Notes under the pieces: model-generated
Seen by the model: only the letters and a program-made list of their open reading frames with translations
What the model was told of the DNA's origin: nothing
Database searches by the model: none
Assembly (NCBI RefSeq): GCF_009828115.1
Contig: NZ_WTYL01000002.1
Coordinates: 558,001-622,000, forward strand
DNA: 64,000 nt
From: Allopontixanthobacter sediminis
Lineage (GTDB): Bacteria > Pseudomonadota > Alphaproteobacteria > Sphingomonadales > Sphingomonadaceae
Direction: 5' to 3'
Part shown: one piece after another, positions 36,873-45,437 of the stretch
How the letters are laid out: each line of letters opens with the position of its first letter
Position numbering within the stretch: position 1 is the first letter of the stretch
Translations under genes and position numbers: made by a program

Positions 36873-38131
36873 ATTTTGGATCCAATCGGGCGCTCGAAGC
36901 CGGGGAGGGGTACCCGAGCGGCGTTTGTGGGGGCTGCGACCGTGGATTTAACGGCCGGAGCGGTCTCTGGTTTCATGGATTCCGGCTTAACCTGCGGTGA
37001 CCCGGCAGAAGCGGCTTCTTCGCTGTCGATGTCTTCGAACGGCAATTCGATGACGACGGTGAAACCGCCCTCAGGCGGGGTACGGATTTCGAACAATTGT
37101 GCATCACCATAAGCCTGGACCAATCGATCGCGAATATTGGCAAGGCCGACTCCGGTGGATTCCGTCCGTCCTTCTCCTGTCATTGCGCCTGGCAGCCTGT
37201 GCCTTTGTCCGCTGGCATTCAAGCCCGGACCCGTGTCCGAAACGGTGACCCGAAGCTGTGGTCCGACGACCCGCGCGGCAATGCTGATTTTGGCCCCTTC
37301 CTCTTGCTGCGACACCGCGTATTTGATTGCGTTTTCGACCAGCGGCTGCAGCAGCATGGCAGGCAGCATCGCTTCCCTCGCGGCGGGTTCGATCTGGAAA
37401 TCGGTTCGCAGCCTTTCCTCGAACCGCATGCGTTCGATGCCGAGGTAGAGTTTGAGCGTCTCGATTTCCTGGTCCAACGTCACCTTGCCGGTCGGCTGGG
37501 TCAGCAAAGTGTGCCGCAGGAACGAGGACAGGCGGGTGAGCATCGCGTTGGCCGGTTCGGTCTGCTTCAGGAGCACCAGCGTGCTGATGGAATTCAGCGT
37601 GTTGAACAGGAAATGCGGGTTTAGCTGGTAACGCAGCATCGCGAGCTGCGCGGCGGTTGCCTGCGCTTCAAGCCGTTCGAGCTGGTCGGCCTGCCGTTCC
37701 ACCTGAAGGTAGTAGTTGATGGCGTAATACAGCGCCGACCACGCACCCAGCAGGGTCAGGTCGAGGTAGAAATAGCTGAAGAAGCGCTGCAAAAGCCCGG
37801 TTTCCCGGTCGGAATAGAGGCTGATGACCCAGCTATCGACAAAGGCGTACAGACCCACACCGACGGCCAGCACCACGGCGGTGACACCCCAGGTTACCAG
37901 CGGCCTGCGGTCGATCAGCATGCGGTAGATTACCGAAAAAACCAGGCTGATCGAAAACCCGGTGATCGATCCGATCAGGATCAGGACCAGGAAATCCAGT
38001 GGCTGCGAATTGACCAGCGCGGAGGCTGCGCGAAACAGTGTCACGCCGGCCCATCCGCCGATCTGGAGATACCAGAACGCACGGTTCTTGTTGCGGAAGA
38101 AAGGGGTCGGGCGGAAGGGCAGCATAGCCAT
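36869..38131 (-). CDS. LytS-type sensor histidine kinase (second pair)
   Basis: A 420-residue membrane kinase with four hydrophobic segments in the first 155 residues (from WAGVTLFRAASALV to LTLLGAWSALYYAI), a short cytoplasmic helix, H-box LRYQLNPHFLFNTLNSIST, N-box LLQPLVENAIKYAV, and G-box GVGLANIRDRL. Unlike the first pair, there is no large loop between helices. The last 45 residues are Ala/Pro/Ser-rich and probably disordered. Overlaps the regulator gene by 4 bases. Signal unknown. Confidence 0.92.
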   Translation of the reverse strand: MAMLPFRPTPFFRNKNRAFWYLQIGGWAGVTLFRAASALVNSQPLDFLVLILIGSITGFSISLVFSVIYRMLIDRRPLVTWGVTAVVLAVGVGLYAFVDSWVISLYSDRETGLLQRFFSYFYLDLTLLGAWSALYYAINYYLQVERQADQLERLEAQATAAQLAMLRYQLNPHFLFNTLNSISTLVLLKQTEPANAMLTRLSSFLRHTLLTQPTGKVTLDQEIETLKLYLGIERMRFEERLRTDFQIEPAAREAMLPAMLLQPLVENAIKYAVSQQEEGAKISIAARVVGPQLRVTVSDTGPGLNASGQRHRLPGAMTGEGRTESTGVGLANIRDRLVQAYGDAQLFEIRTPPEGGFTVVIELPFEDIDSEEAASAGSPQVKPESMKPETAPAVKSTVAAPTNAARVPLPGFERPIGSKI

Positions 38132-38224
38132 AGCGTGGCAGGCTTAGCCGATTTTGCGGCAGTTCGTCAGTTTGTTTTGCGCATCGGCACGGTTGCGGTA
38201 GCATGGCGATCAAGGAGAGCGGCC

Positions 38225-38863
38225 ATGGGCATCGAACAGAAAATGTCGGCGGAAGGGCCGGAACAGCGGCCGGAGCGGGCGAAATTCCGGGAAATGAAGG
38301 AAGGAACGGCGGAAGATTGGGCGCTGATCGCGGGCCATTTCCGCGAATTCGCGGGCGGCGTCGCTGGCCGGGTGCTCGAACATTTACGGCTGCTTGACGG
38401 GGATTTTGGCGGGTTCCCGGTCGACCGGCTGGAACATTCGCTGCAAACCGCCACGCGTGCCTACCGCGACGGCCGCGACGAGCAATATGTCGTGATGGCC
38501 CTGTTGCACGACATCGGCGACACGCTGGGCAGCTTCAATCATCCGGATGTCGCTGCGGCGATCATCAAACCGTTCGTGCGGGAGCAATTGCACTGGATTT
38601 GCCAGCAGCACGGGCATTTCCAGGGCTATTACTACTTCCATTATCTCGGGATAGACCGCGAAACGCGCGAACAATTCCGGGGCAGCCCGAATTTCGAAGC
38701 CTGCGCGGAATTCTGTGAAAAATACGATCAGGCTTCGTTCGATCCAGATTATCAAAGCGAACCGCTCGAGTTTTTCGAACCGATGGTGCACCGGGTAATG
38801 GCGCGGCCGCTGGCGACGCTTTATTCGATGGACGATCCGGATGCGGCGGAAGCCGCCGAATAG
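38225..38863 (+). CDS. HD-domain protein, PhnZ/MIOX-like
   Basis: A 212-residue HD-superfamily protein. Likely metal ligands run His71 (HSLQTA), His95-Asp96 (LLHDIGD), His106 (FNHPDV), then histidines in LHWICQQHGHFQ. The HSLQTATRA-type first motif resembles the mixed-valent diiron oxygenases PhnZ and inositol oxygenase more than classical phosphohydrolases. Chosen start ATG 38225 with AAGGAG upstream; the longer frame starts inside the intergenic region. The C-terminus overlaps the convergent peptidase gene by 43 bases. Substrate unknown. Confidence 0.8.
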   Translation: MGIEQKMSAEGPEQRPERAKFREMKEGTAEDWALIAGHFREFAGGVAGRVLEHLRLLDGDFGGFPVDRLEHSLQTATRAYRDGRDEQYVVMALLHDIGDTLGSFNHPDVAAAIIKPFVREQLHWICQQHGHFQGYYYFHYLGIDRETREQFRGSPNFEACAEFCEKYDQASFDPDYQSEPLEFFEPMVHRVMARPLATLYSMDDPDAAEAAE

Positions 38864-39879
38864 GCGTTTGCGCGCGGCGGCGCGGACTCGATTTCCCGTC
38901 GGAAGCCCCTCCGCCAGTCCGCCGATCCGCTCGCGGCCTTGCTGCGCGCAATGAGGGGCAATTCGGCGGCGATGAATTCGGCGCGTTCGTCCCACCCGTC
39001 ATGGGTTCGGCCCCGGAACAGGCCGCCGTCATTGCCCGGGCCCCATTCGCGCATAAATCGCTCCGCCGCCGCCGGATCGTAGCCGCCGTTCGCCAACAGC
39101 CATGGCATGAGGCGGTCGGCCTCCCGCTCGGTCACGCGGATGTTGCGCCGTTTGCGCCCGTTCGCGTCGAGCCAGCCCGGGTGGCCCAACAGATTATGCG
39201 CAAACTCGTGCGCCAAGGCGGCTGCGAGCAATTCCTCGGTATAGGAAAACCCGACGAAATCTGCCCCGATCGCCACGCGCTGGCCATTGGCTGAGGCGCG
39301 GCGGGATCCTGCGATGACTTCGAACCCGCTGGCGCAGGCCGTCTCGCCGACCAGCAGGGTGGTGATGGGCGCGCCCTGCGGTCCGCTCCAGACAATCTCG
39401 ACCTGCCCGCGATCACGCAAAGCCTCGTTGACTCTCTGATGCAGCGTGGTCAGGCGCTGCCACGTTTCCTTGTCGGCGGGCGGTAGGCTGCTCATCGGCT
39501 GGCCATCGACTGCCAGCACTTCGGCGAACACCGGCAGTCCGGACCGGAACGCGGGGGATCCCGCCGCGCGGGCCTGGACCGCGATATCGCCTGCAAGTCC
39601 CATTGCCGCGCGCACGGCGGCGGGATTTCCAAAGGCGGCGACATCCTGCAGCAATAGTCCGACAGCCGGCCGGGCCTCGGAACAGAAGGCTGCGTTTCCG
39701 GTGATCAGTTTCCAGCCAATCGACTGGACCAGCTCGTCGCGCTTTTGGAGCGCTGCCAACTGCGCGGAAGTGTCGTCCGCACCGTGCGCGGGCTGTGCAA
39801 TCGGTGCGGCCAGCATCAGGGCGATGATCAGAAAATAGCGCAGGCGCAGGCCCGCGTCCGCAATCTTTGGAAGTCTCAC
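38821..39879 (-). CDS. Exported M48-like zinc peptidase
   Basis: A 352-residue exported zincin. Signal anchor at about 12-33 (LRYFLIIALMLAAPIAQPAHG), a PDZ-like middle (FAEVLAVDGQPMSSLPP), and the zinc site HEFAH at 224-228 with a candidate third ligand Glu in READRLMPWLL 25 residues on, the spacing of M48/M78-type peptidases. GTG 39879 overlaps the dsbA-like stop (GTGA). It is the last gene of a four-gene operon of envelope proteins. Target proteins unknown. Confidence 0.82.
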   Translation of the reverse strand: MRLPKIADAGLRLRYFLIIALMLAAPIAQPAHGADDTSAQLAALQKRDELVQSIGWKLITGNAAFCSEARPAVGLLLQDVAAFGNPAAVRAAMGLAGDIAVQARAAGSPAFRSGLPVFAEVLAVDGQPMSSLPPADKETWQRLTTLHQRVNEALRDRGQVEIVWSGPQGAPITTLLVGETACASGFEVIAGSRRASANGQRVAIGADFVGFSYTEELLAAALAHEFAHNLLGHPGWLDANGRKRRNIRVTEREADRLMPWLLANGGYDPAAAERFMREWGPGNDGGLFRGRTHDGWDERAEFIAAELPLIARSKAASGSADWRRGFRREIESAPPRANAYSAASAASGSSIE

Positions 39880-40580
39880 CGGTTTCGGGCGGCGTCGATG
39901 GCCTGCTGCAAGGCCTCGACCCCGATGGCGCCCTCGAAAGGCTGGCCGCCGATCACCCAGCTGGGTGTTCCGCCAAAGCCGATCTCCCGCGCCAGTTCGG
40001 TGTTGCTGGCCAGTTCGGCCTTCGCCTCGCCCGAAGCGGCGAATTCCTGTGCCTTTGCCATGTCCACGCCAGCCTCCGCCGCCGCTGCCGCGATAGCTGC
40101 CTCGGTCGGCGCCCCCTTGGTGAACATCGCATCGTGAAAGGCCTGGTAACGGCCCTGTTTCGCCGCTGCGAGCGCCACCAACGCAGCCTTGTCACTGCCT
40201 TCGAAGATCGGCCATTCGCGGATTACGACGCGCAAGTCGGGATTGTCCCGGACCAGCTGCGCGACATGTTCCTGGCTTGCCCGGCAATAGCCGCAGGCAT
40301 AGTCGGTAAACTCGACTAGCGTGACAGATCCGTCGGGGTTGCCGAATTCTGCGCCGGGGAACGGGGTCTGCACGCGCTCCTCGATGCCGGCCAGACGGTC
40401 TGCGCCCTGCTGTTGCTGATACCGCTCGGCCATTTCCGGCAGCAGGTCGGGATTTTCGAGCAGGTAGGCGCGGGTATGGCTATCGCCCAGCCCGCTGAAC
40501 GACCACACGGCGGCGCCGGTGAAGCCGAAAATCAGCGAAACCAGCGCGGTGAGAGCGAGAGAGCGGAAGGACATCTGCAT
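39876..40580 (-). CDS. DsbA-family thioredoxin-like protein
   Basis: A 234-residue exported thiol oxidoreductase. Signal/anchor LALTALVSLIFGFTGAAVWSF, a helical arm, then the thioredoxin fold with the active site DYACGYCRASQEH (CxxC) and the cis-Pro loop GGTPSWVIGG. The insert pattern matches the DsbA_2/BdbD-like group. It sits between two zinc peptidase genes, and could keep their substrates or cysteines in the correct state; this is inference. Confidence 0.9.
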   Translation of the reverse strand: MQMSFRSLALTALVSLIFGFTGAAVWSFSGLGDSHTRAYLLENPDLLPEMAERYQQQQGADRLAGIEERVQTPFPGAEFGNPDGSVTLVEFTDYACGYCRASQEHVAQLVRDNPDLRVVIREWPIFEGSDKAALVALAAAKQGRYQAFHDAMFTKGAPTEAAIAAAAAEAGVDMAKAQEFAASGEAKAELASNTELAREIGFGGTPSWVIGGQPFEGAIGVEALQQAIDAARNR

Positions 40581-40592
40581 GATCCCGCGGCG

Positions 40593-41948
40593 CTACCGGC
40601 GCTTGGGCTGTCTTTCAAGCTCCGCGCGTGCCTGCATGCCGATATCCTGCGCGCGTATCCAATCGGGCGACCCCGTCGGCAGGCCCGCCTCGGCGGCTTG
40701 CGCGCTGCGCAGCGCTTCCTCGTACTTCCGGCTCATTACCTGCTGTTCGGCGCTGGCGAGCCGCGCGCGGGGCATGTCCCCCTCGGCGGCATAGACCACG
40801 CCGAGCTGGTACCAGGCGAAAGGGTTGTACCGGTCCCGCGCCACCGCCAGACGCAGCACCTTTTCTGCTTCGGGAAAATTCCGCGGGTCTTCGGTGGCGA
40901 TCAGGGCGTGACCGAAAATCGAGGCGATCAAGGGCTGGTTGCCGGTCAGTTCGGTGGCCTTGCGCAGCGGTTCAAGAGCTTCTCCGGGCCGGCCCGATTC
41001 TAGCAGGACCTGGCCCTGCAATTCGAGGAAATAGGGGTCTTGCGGATCGGCGGCGAGTAGCTGCGAAGTCTCTTCCAATGCCTGCTCGATCTGGGCATTC
41101 TTATGATAGGCGTAGGCCCGGGCATAACGCGCAGGCACATCGGTTCGGCTGGCCGGGTATTGCTGCAGCGTGCGCTTCGGCTCGGTCAAATAGCCGAAGA
41201 GCTTGGCCTTGACCCGCTCGAACCGCTGCTGGATCGTGGCATCCGCAGGTGCCTCCCACGCGGGATCGACGATGTAGGTTTCACGCAAGCGGGCGATCCG
41301 GTCACCCGACAGCGGGTGGGTGCGCGAAAAGGCTGCCTCGTCGCTCTGGCTGTAGCCATAGCGAAATTCTTGGTTCTGCAATTTCTTGAAGAATTCCAGC
41401 GAACCGCGGCCTGAAATCCCGGCCTTGGACAGATATTCGGCCCCTGCCGCATCCGCCGAGCTTTCCTGCACGCGAGAAAAGGACAGGTAACTTCCCACTG
41501 CGGCCTGTTGTCCGGCGGCAATCACGCCCATTGCCGCTTCCCCGGCGCCGGCCAGCGCGGCGGCTACGCCCAGCACCATCGACAGGATGGAAATGTTGGC
41601 CGCCTTGCCGAAACCCTCGCCGCTGCGGATCACATGTCCGCCGGTGATATGGCCGATTTCATGGGCGATCACGCCCTGCACTTCATTGGCGGTATCGGCC
41701 GCGTCGATCAGCCCGCTGTGGATATAGACGACCTGCCCGCCCGCCACGAAGGCGTTGATCGACGGGTCGTTGATCAGGACGATCTGAATGTTCCCCGGAG
41801 CCAGCCCTGCCGCTTGCGCCAGCGGTTCCGCCATTTCCTGCAGCAGCGCCTCGGTTTCCGCGTCACGCAGGACGGATTGCGCGGTGGCCGGCTGGGCCAT
41901 CAGCGACACGGCGGCCAGCAGTGCAATCAGGCGGGTGAGCAAGCGCAT
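40593..41948 (-). CDS. M48 metalloprotease with TPR repeats (BepA-like)
   Basis: A 451-residue periplasmic protease: signal peptide 1-24 (MRLLTRLIALLAAVSLMAQPATAQ), M48 domain with VIAHEIGHITGGH (His96, Glu97, His100) and SSADAAGAEYLSKAG holding the third ligand, then TPR-like helices from about 260 (ARYARAYAYHKNAQIEQALEETSQLL and later). This is the layout of BepA/YfgC, which checks LptD and other outer-membrane assembly intermediates. The open frame starts at 42071, but ATG 41948 begins the signal peptide. Confidence 0.92.
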   Translation of the reverse strand: MRLLTRLIALLAAVSLMAQPATAQSVLRDAETEALLQEMAEPLAQAAGLAPGNIQIVLINDPSINAFVAGGQVVYIHSGLIDAADTANEVQGVIAHEIGHITGGHVIRSGEGFGKAANISILSMVLGVAAALAGAGEAAMGVIAAGQQAAVGSYLSFSRVQESSADAAGAEYLSKAGISGRGSLEFFKKLQNQEFRYGYSQSDEAAFSRTHPLSGDRIARLRETYIVDPAWEAPADATIQQRFERVKAKLFGYLTEPKRTLQQYPASRTDVPARYARAYAYHKNAQIEQALEETSQLLAADPQDPYFLELQGQVLLESGRPGEALEPLRKATELTGNQPLIASIFGHALIATEDPRNFPEAEKVLRLAVARDRYNPFAWYQLGVVYAAEGDMPRARLASAEQQVMSRKYEEALRSAQAAEAGLPTGSPDWIRAQDIGMQARAELERQPKRR

Positions 41949-41958
41949 GTCCGCTCTC

Positions 41959-42927
41959 TTAGCGTATCGTGGCCTGAACCGGAACTGAAGGATTGGCCGC
42001 GGCGCCCTCTGCTTTCGCAGATGCAGCCACCGAGTTTGCGAACCGCACGATTGCGGGCACGACGTGTCCATTTTTCCGCCACGGACTGGCCATCGCGAGG
42101 AGCGGTGCGTTGTGATCCATCTCCGGAAAATAGACCGTGGTGACTGTACCCCCGGCGGCGATCAGCCCGGTGTACAGCGCTTGGGTGTTGCGCGGTTTGA
42201 CCAGCGTGTCTTTCTCGCCGTGGATGAGCAGCATGGGCGGGGCATCGGCGCGCAGGTAATTTACCGGCTGGGTCGCGGGCAGATCGGGCGCATCGCCAAA
42301 CGCCGCCTTGGTGGAATCGCTGTCGAGCGGGAGGAAATCGTAAGGCCCGGACAATCCGACAACGCCCATGATTACCGAGGGCGAAACTCCGGCGCGCTCC
42401 AGCCAATGCCGGTCCAGCGCGACTTGCACCACGTTATAGGCTCCGGCGGAATGGCCCGCGACCAGGATTGCGTCCGGATCGCCGCCATACCGGGCGACAT
42501 TTTGCCGGGTCCAGGCGATGGCCGAAGCGGTATCTTGCAGCATGGCGGGATATTCGCCGCCATTGCCGAGCCGGTATCCGGCGAGCACGACGGTGAAGCC
42601 TTCCGGGGCCAGCGCGCGGGCGACAAAGCTGTAATCATCGGGATCGCCGCTGCGCCAGCTGCCGCCGTGGACGAATACGATCACCGGCTTCGCTGCTTCG
42701 TCGCCTTCCGCGTTGTAGACGGCAATCTTCTGTTGCGGGTCGGGGCCGATGGTTTCGCGGTGGACGAGCGCCACGCCGCGCGCGCCGCCAGCGACCCGGT
42801 CGACCGCGTCGATTACGGCGGGACCGTTGCGAGTTACGGCAAAGCGGAACATGGCGGCGCCGCTGGCCGCGACCACCACCAAGCCAAGCGTGATCCAGCC
42901 CATCCGGCGCCATCCCTTCTTCGTCAT
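41959..42927 (-). CDS. Alpha/beta hydrolase, membrane-anchored
   Basis: A 322-residue esterase-type hydrolase of the BD-FAE/carboxylesterase group. It has an N-terminal anchor (WITLGLVVVAASGAAMFRFA), oxyanion motif FVHGGSWRSGDPDDY, nucleophile elbow GHSAGAYN, the SGPYDFLPLD region, and Asp/His in LLIHGEKDTLV and MDHNAPLL. First in the four-gene envelope operon; the next gene starts 10 bases after its stop. Substrate unknown. Confidence 0.88.
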   Translation of the reverse strand: MTKKGWRRMGWITLGLVVVAASGAAMFRFAVTRNGPAVIDAVDRVAGGARGVALVHRETIGPDPQQKIAVYNAEGDEAAKPVIVFVHGGSWRSGDPDDYSFVARALAPEGFTVVLAGYRLGNGGEYPAMLQDTASAIAWTRQNVARYGGDPDAILVAGHSAGAYNVVQVALDRHWLERAGVSPSVIMGVVGLSGPYDFLPLDSDSTKAAFGDAPDLPATQPVNYLRADAPPMLLIHGEKDTLVKPRNTQALYTGLIAAGGTVTTVYFPEMDHNAPLLAMASPWRKNGHVVPAIVRFANSVAASAKAEGAAANPSVPVQATIR

Positions 42928-43048
42928 GTAGCCCCCGTCGCAAACCCGGTCCGTGAGGGACCTGCCTTGCGGTGTGCTAGCGGCACCGCGCTACGAGGTA
43001 TAGCCCGAACCGGCGATATTGGCGGCCGGAAGCGCTGCCGGGAAGCGG

Positions 43049-44689
43049 TCAGCCGACCAGTTTGCGGGCAGCGCGTTCGACCATTGGCGCATCGCCGGAA
43101 ATTTCGCCGAGCAGCACAATCTCGCCGTCCGGCATCCGGCGGATCATGACCAGCGCGAATTCGTCGCCGTCGGACGACAGCGCGTCGAAAGAATGCGTCG
43201 GCATGTTCCGTAATTTGCGGGCCAGTTTTTCCTGCGGGCTTTCGGCCTGTTCGCCGTCCTTGCCGCTGTCTTCGCGGCGCAGCTGACGTTCCGCCCTGAC
43301 CACGCCCTTGAGACCGCCTTCGGCCTGCGCCAAGAAACCGGCGAGCTGGCCCCGGCCGATGTCCATCCGGTGCGCATGGCTGAGCACGGCGGCGTATTCG
43401 GTCAGTCGGGTTTTGTCATAGTCGGCCCCGAACACCAATTTTACCACCGGGGTCATCGGAGCACGTTCCTGAAACGTCAGCCCGTTGGCCGAAACCAGTT
43501 CGCCGAATTCCTGTTCTTCTTCCTGCGCCGCCAGGCTAAAATCATAGGCACGGCCAACCGCTGCATACAGAGCGGAGCGACTGCGATCTTCGCTGCTGCG
43601 GGCCACCGAAGCTAGTTCGCGCGCCGATGCCAGGCAATCGAAGAGGCCCTCGTCCTGTGCGGGCGTGCTGTGTTCGGGCCCCGCGTATTCGGGGGCAGTG
43701 TATTCGGGGGCGGTGTATTCAGCTCCGAAATAATCGGTCTGATCATCTGCCACGAAGAAATCCCCTGCCGAAAGATCGAGCGGAACCTTGCGCGGGGCGG
43801 ACAGGCCGGCAGACTTTTTCGCGCCGAACAGCGGCGAGGGCAGGCTGTCGCCTGCGTCCTCATCCTCGGCTTCATCGTCTTCGTCTTCGCCGAATTCGTC
43901 TTCGAACTCGTCTTCGAACTCGTTGTCGAGGCCCAGTTGGTATACCGGCTGCGGTTCGGCGGCCGGTCCATCGGCCCATTCCGTTACCGGATCAGCGGCG
44001 CGCAGCGTTTCGGCTACAAGGGGTCCGCCCTGTTCGCCGGTATCGTCTTCGGGGTTGCCCAGCGCCTGGTCGATTTCAAGCATGAGTTCATCGGTAGTCA
44101 TCTGGTCGGCCATTTCCTTCCAGTTGATCACGCCGTAGATGAAATCGATCGCTTCGCCGTCGCTGGAAAATGGTAGCAGGATTCCGCGGTAAAGGATGGT
44201 CGCGCCGCGCTGGTTGACGAATTCCGCCTCGAAGCCGATCGGGGCCTGGTTGGCCAGGATCTGCATATAATGATCGGTAATGCGGCTGAGCAGCGAACGG
44301 CTGGGAATGTCCGACAGCGCATCGATTTCCTCATGCGTGCCGCATTCCACCGCCAGCTGGTCGCCGAGATACTGAATGCCCGGGTTCTCCATCCCAAGGG
44401 TGAAGTCGAGCACTACGCTGTAGGGTCCGAAATCCGGCAGGCTTTCGGGTTCGAGATCCTCGATCAACGGAAAATTGTAATCGCCCAGCAGGCTGGCCCA
44501 GTGGTTGTAAGCCCGGACCTGCATACGGCGTTCGTCGGTACCGATCGCGGCGGGGGGGGGTTCGCTGACGCTGTCCTCTTCGGACGCGTCTTCTGTAACG
44601 CCCCAGTCACGAAGGCCATCATCGAGGGCATCCCCGAACTTTGCCTGGTCAAAATCATCCGTCCCAAAATTGCCGCGAAGCGTATCCAT
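43049..44689 (-). CDS. PAS-domain protein with acidic linker
   Basis: A 546-residue soluble protein. A PAS_5-like region (about 55-195: VRAYNHWASLLGDYNFPLIEDLEP, RSLLSRITDHYMQILANQAPIGFEAEFVNQRGATILYRGILLPF), then a very acidic low-complexity stretch (residues about 255-285), repeated EYTAPEYTAPEYAGPEHS, and a C-terminal domain ending DGEIVLLGEISGD with a charged coiled-like segment RQLRREDSGKDGEQAESPQEKLARK. ATG 44689 chosen; GTG 44719 is in frame. A tract of nine C on the coding strand (44552-44560) lies near the start. Function not known. Confidence 0.8.
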   Translation of the reverse strand: MDTLRGNFGTDDFDQAKFGDALDDGLRDWGVTEDASEEDSVSEPPPAAIGTDERRMQVRAYNHWASLLGDYNFPLIEDLEPESLPDFGPYSVVLDFTLGMENPGIQYLGDQLAVECGTHEEIDALSDIPSRSLLSRITDHYMQILANQAPIGFEAEFVNQRGATILYRGILLPFSSDGEAIDFIYGVINWKEMADQMTTDELMLEIDQALGNPEDDTGEQGGPLVAETLRAADPVTEWADGPAAEPQPVYQLGLDNEFEDEFEDEFGEDEDDEAEDEDAGDSLPSPLFGAKKSAGLSAPRKVPLDLSAGDFFVADDQTDYFGAEYTAPEYTAPEYAGPEHSTPAQDEGLFDCLASARELASVARSSEDRSRSALYAAVGRAYDFSLAAQEEEQEFGELVSANGLTFQERAPMTPVVKLVFGADYDKTRLTEYAAVLSHAHRMDIGRGQLAGFLAQAEGGLKGVVRAERQLRREDSGKDGEQAESPQEKLARKLRNMPTHSFDALSSDGDEFALVMIRRMPDGEIVLLGEISGDAPMVERAARKLVG

Positions 44690-44849
44690 GGCTGTGAAAG
44701 CCCCCTTAAACCGTGTCACCGGAATGACGTGTCAAGGAACCTTCTGGCGCGGCATGGTAAACATTGCGTTAAACTGTGGCGCAATCGGGTTTGAGGGATG
44801 GGGCCCAATTTTCGGTTATGACGTCAGCACCGGGCATTCGGGCCGGGTG

Positions 44850-45437
44850 TCAGAACATGTAGCGCATCCGGATGGTCTGGACGATCGGATTGCCGGCGAC
44901 ATCGAACGCCGCATCTTCGAATTTGGGCGGACCCATCCGAACCTTTGCATCGCGCGAGAAGCCAAACCCTTCGGTCGGCATCATCATCAGGGCCCGGTCG
45001 GCTTTACCGTTGTTGTTCTCGTCATGCAGCAGCGCGATGGCATAACGGCCGGGGGTGACATTCTTGAAGTTGACGGTGACTGTCTCCGCCGCGGGTGCCA
45101 CGACGTTGATGCTGGCTGCATCGCGCGGATCGCACTTGGGGAAACCCTTCGACGTCGCCGTGATGCAGGCCCGAACGACCCCTTCGTCCGAACGCATATT
45201 GGTGACCGTCACGGTGATGTTGCTGGCCTGCGCCGCGGGACGAGCGAAAATCGCACTGCCCGGCAAAGCCGCCGCACCGACGAGACCCGCCACCAGCGCC
45301 GCGCCCGAAAACCGGGCGGCCCCGCGGCGCAGCTCTCGAGTGGATGTTATCGTTCCGGCGCCGAAAATTCTTGCGAAAGGCCGCGGTCCGTGCCGCACAC
45401 CTTGTCCCAGAAACGAAAATATAGTCCGTAATTGCAT
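44850..45437 (-). CDS. DUF2141 exported protein
   Basis: A DUF2141 protein: after an N-terminal signal (FSGAALVAGLVGAAALPGSAIF) comes the beta-sandwich domain, ITVTVTNMRSDEGVVRACI through TPGRYAIALLHDENNNGKADRALMMMPTEGFGFSRD, with the Asn/Asp-rich DENNNGKAD loop that may bind calcium. The start is ambiguous: ATG 45437 and GTG 45398 both lie inside the 3' end of the upstream hydroxylase gene, which means that the two are co-translated. DUF2141 genes beside a sterol-desaturase-like gene are common in sphingomonads. Role unknown. Confidence 0.85.
   Translation of the reverse strand: MQLRTIFSFLGQGVRHGPRPFARIFGAGTITSTRELRRGAARFSGAALVAGLVGAAALPGSAIFARPAAQASNITVTVTNMRSDEGVVRACITATSKGFPKCDPRDAASINVVAPAAETVTVNFKNVTPGRYAIALLHDENNNGKADRALMMMPTEGFGFSRDAKVRMGPPKFEDAAFDVAGNPIVQTIRMRYMF

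Noticed and set aside
42064-43149. 361-residue plus-strand frame antisense to the alpha/beta hydrolase
   Set aside because: Shadow frame; the hydrolase on the other strand has all catalytic motifs.
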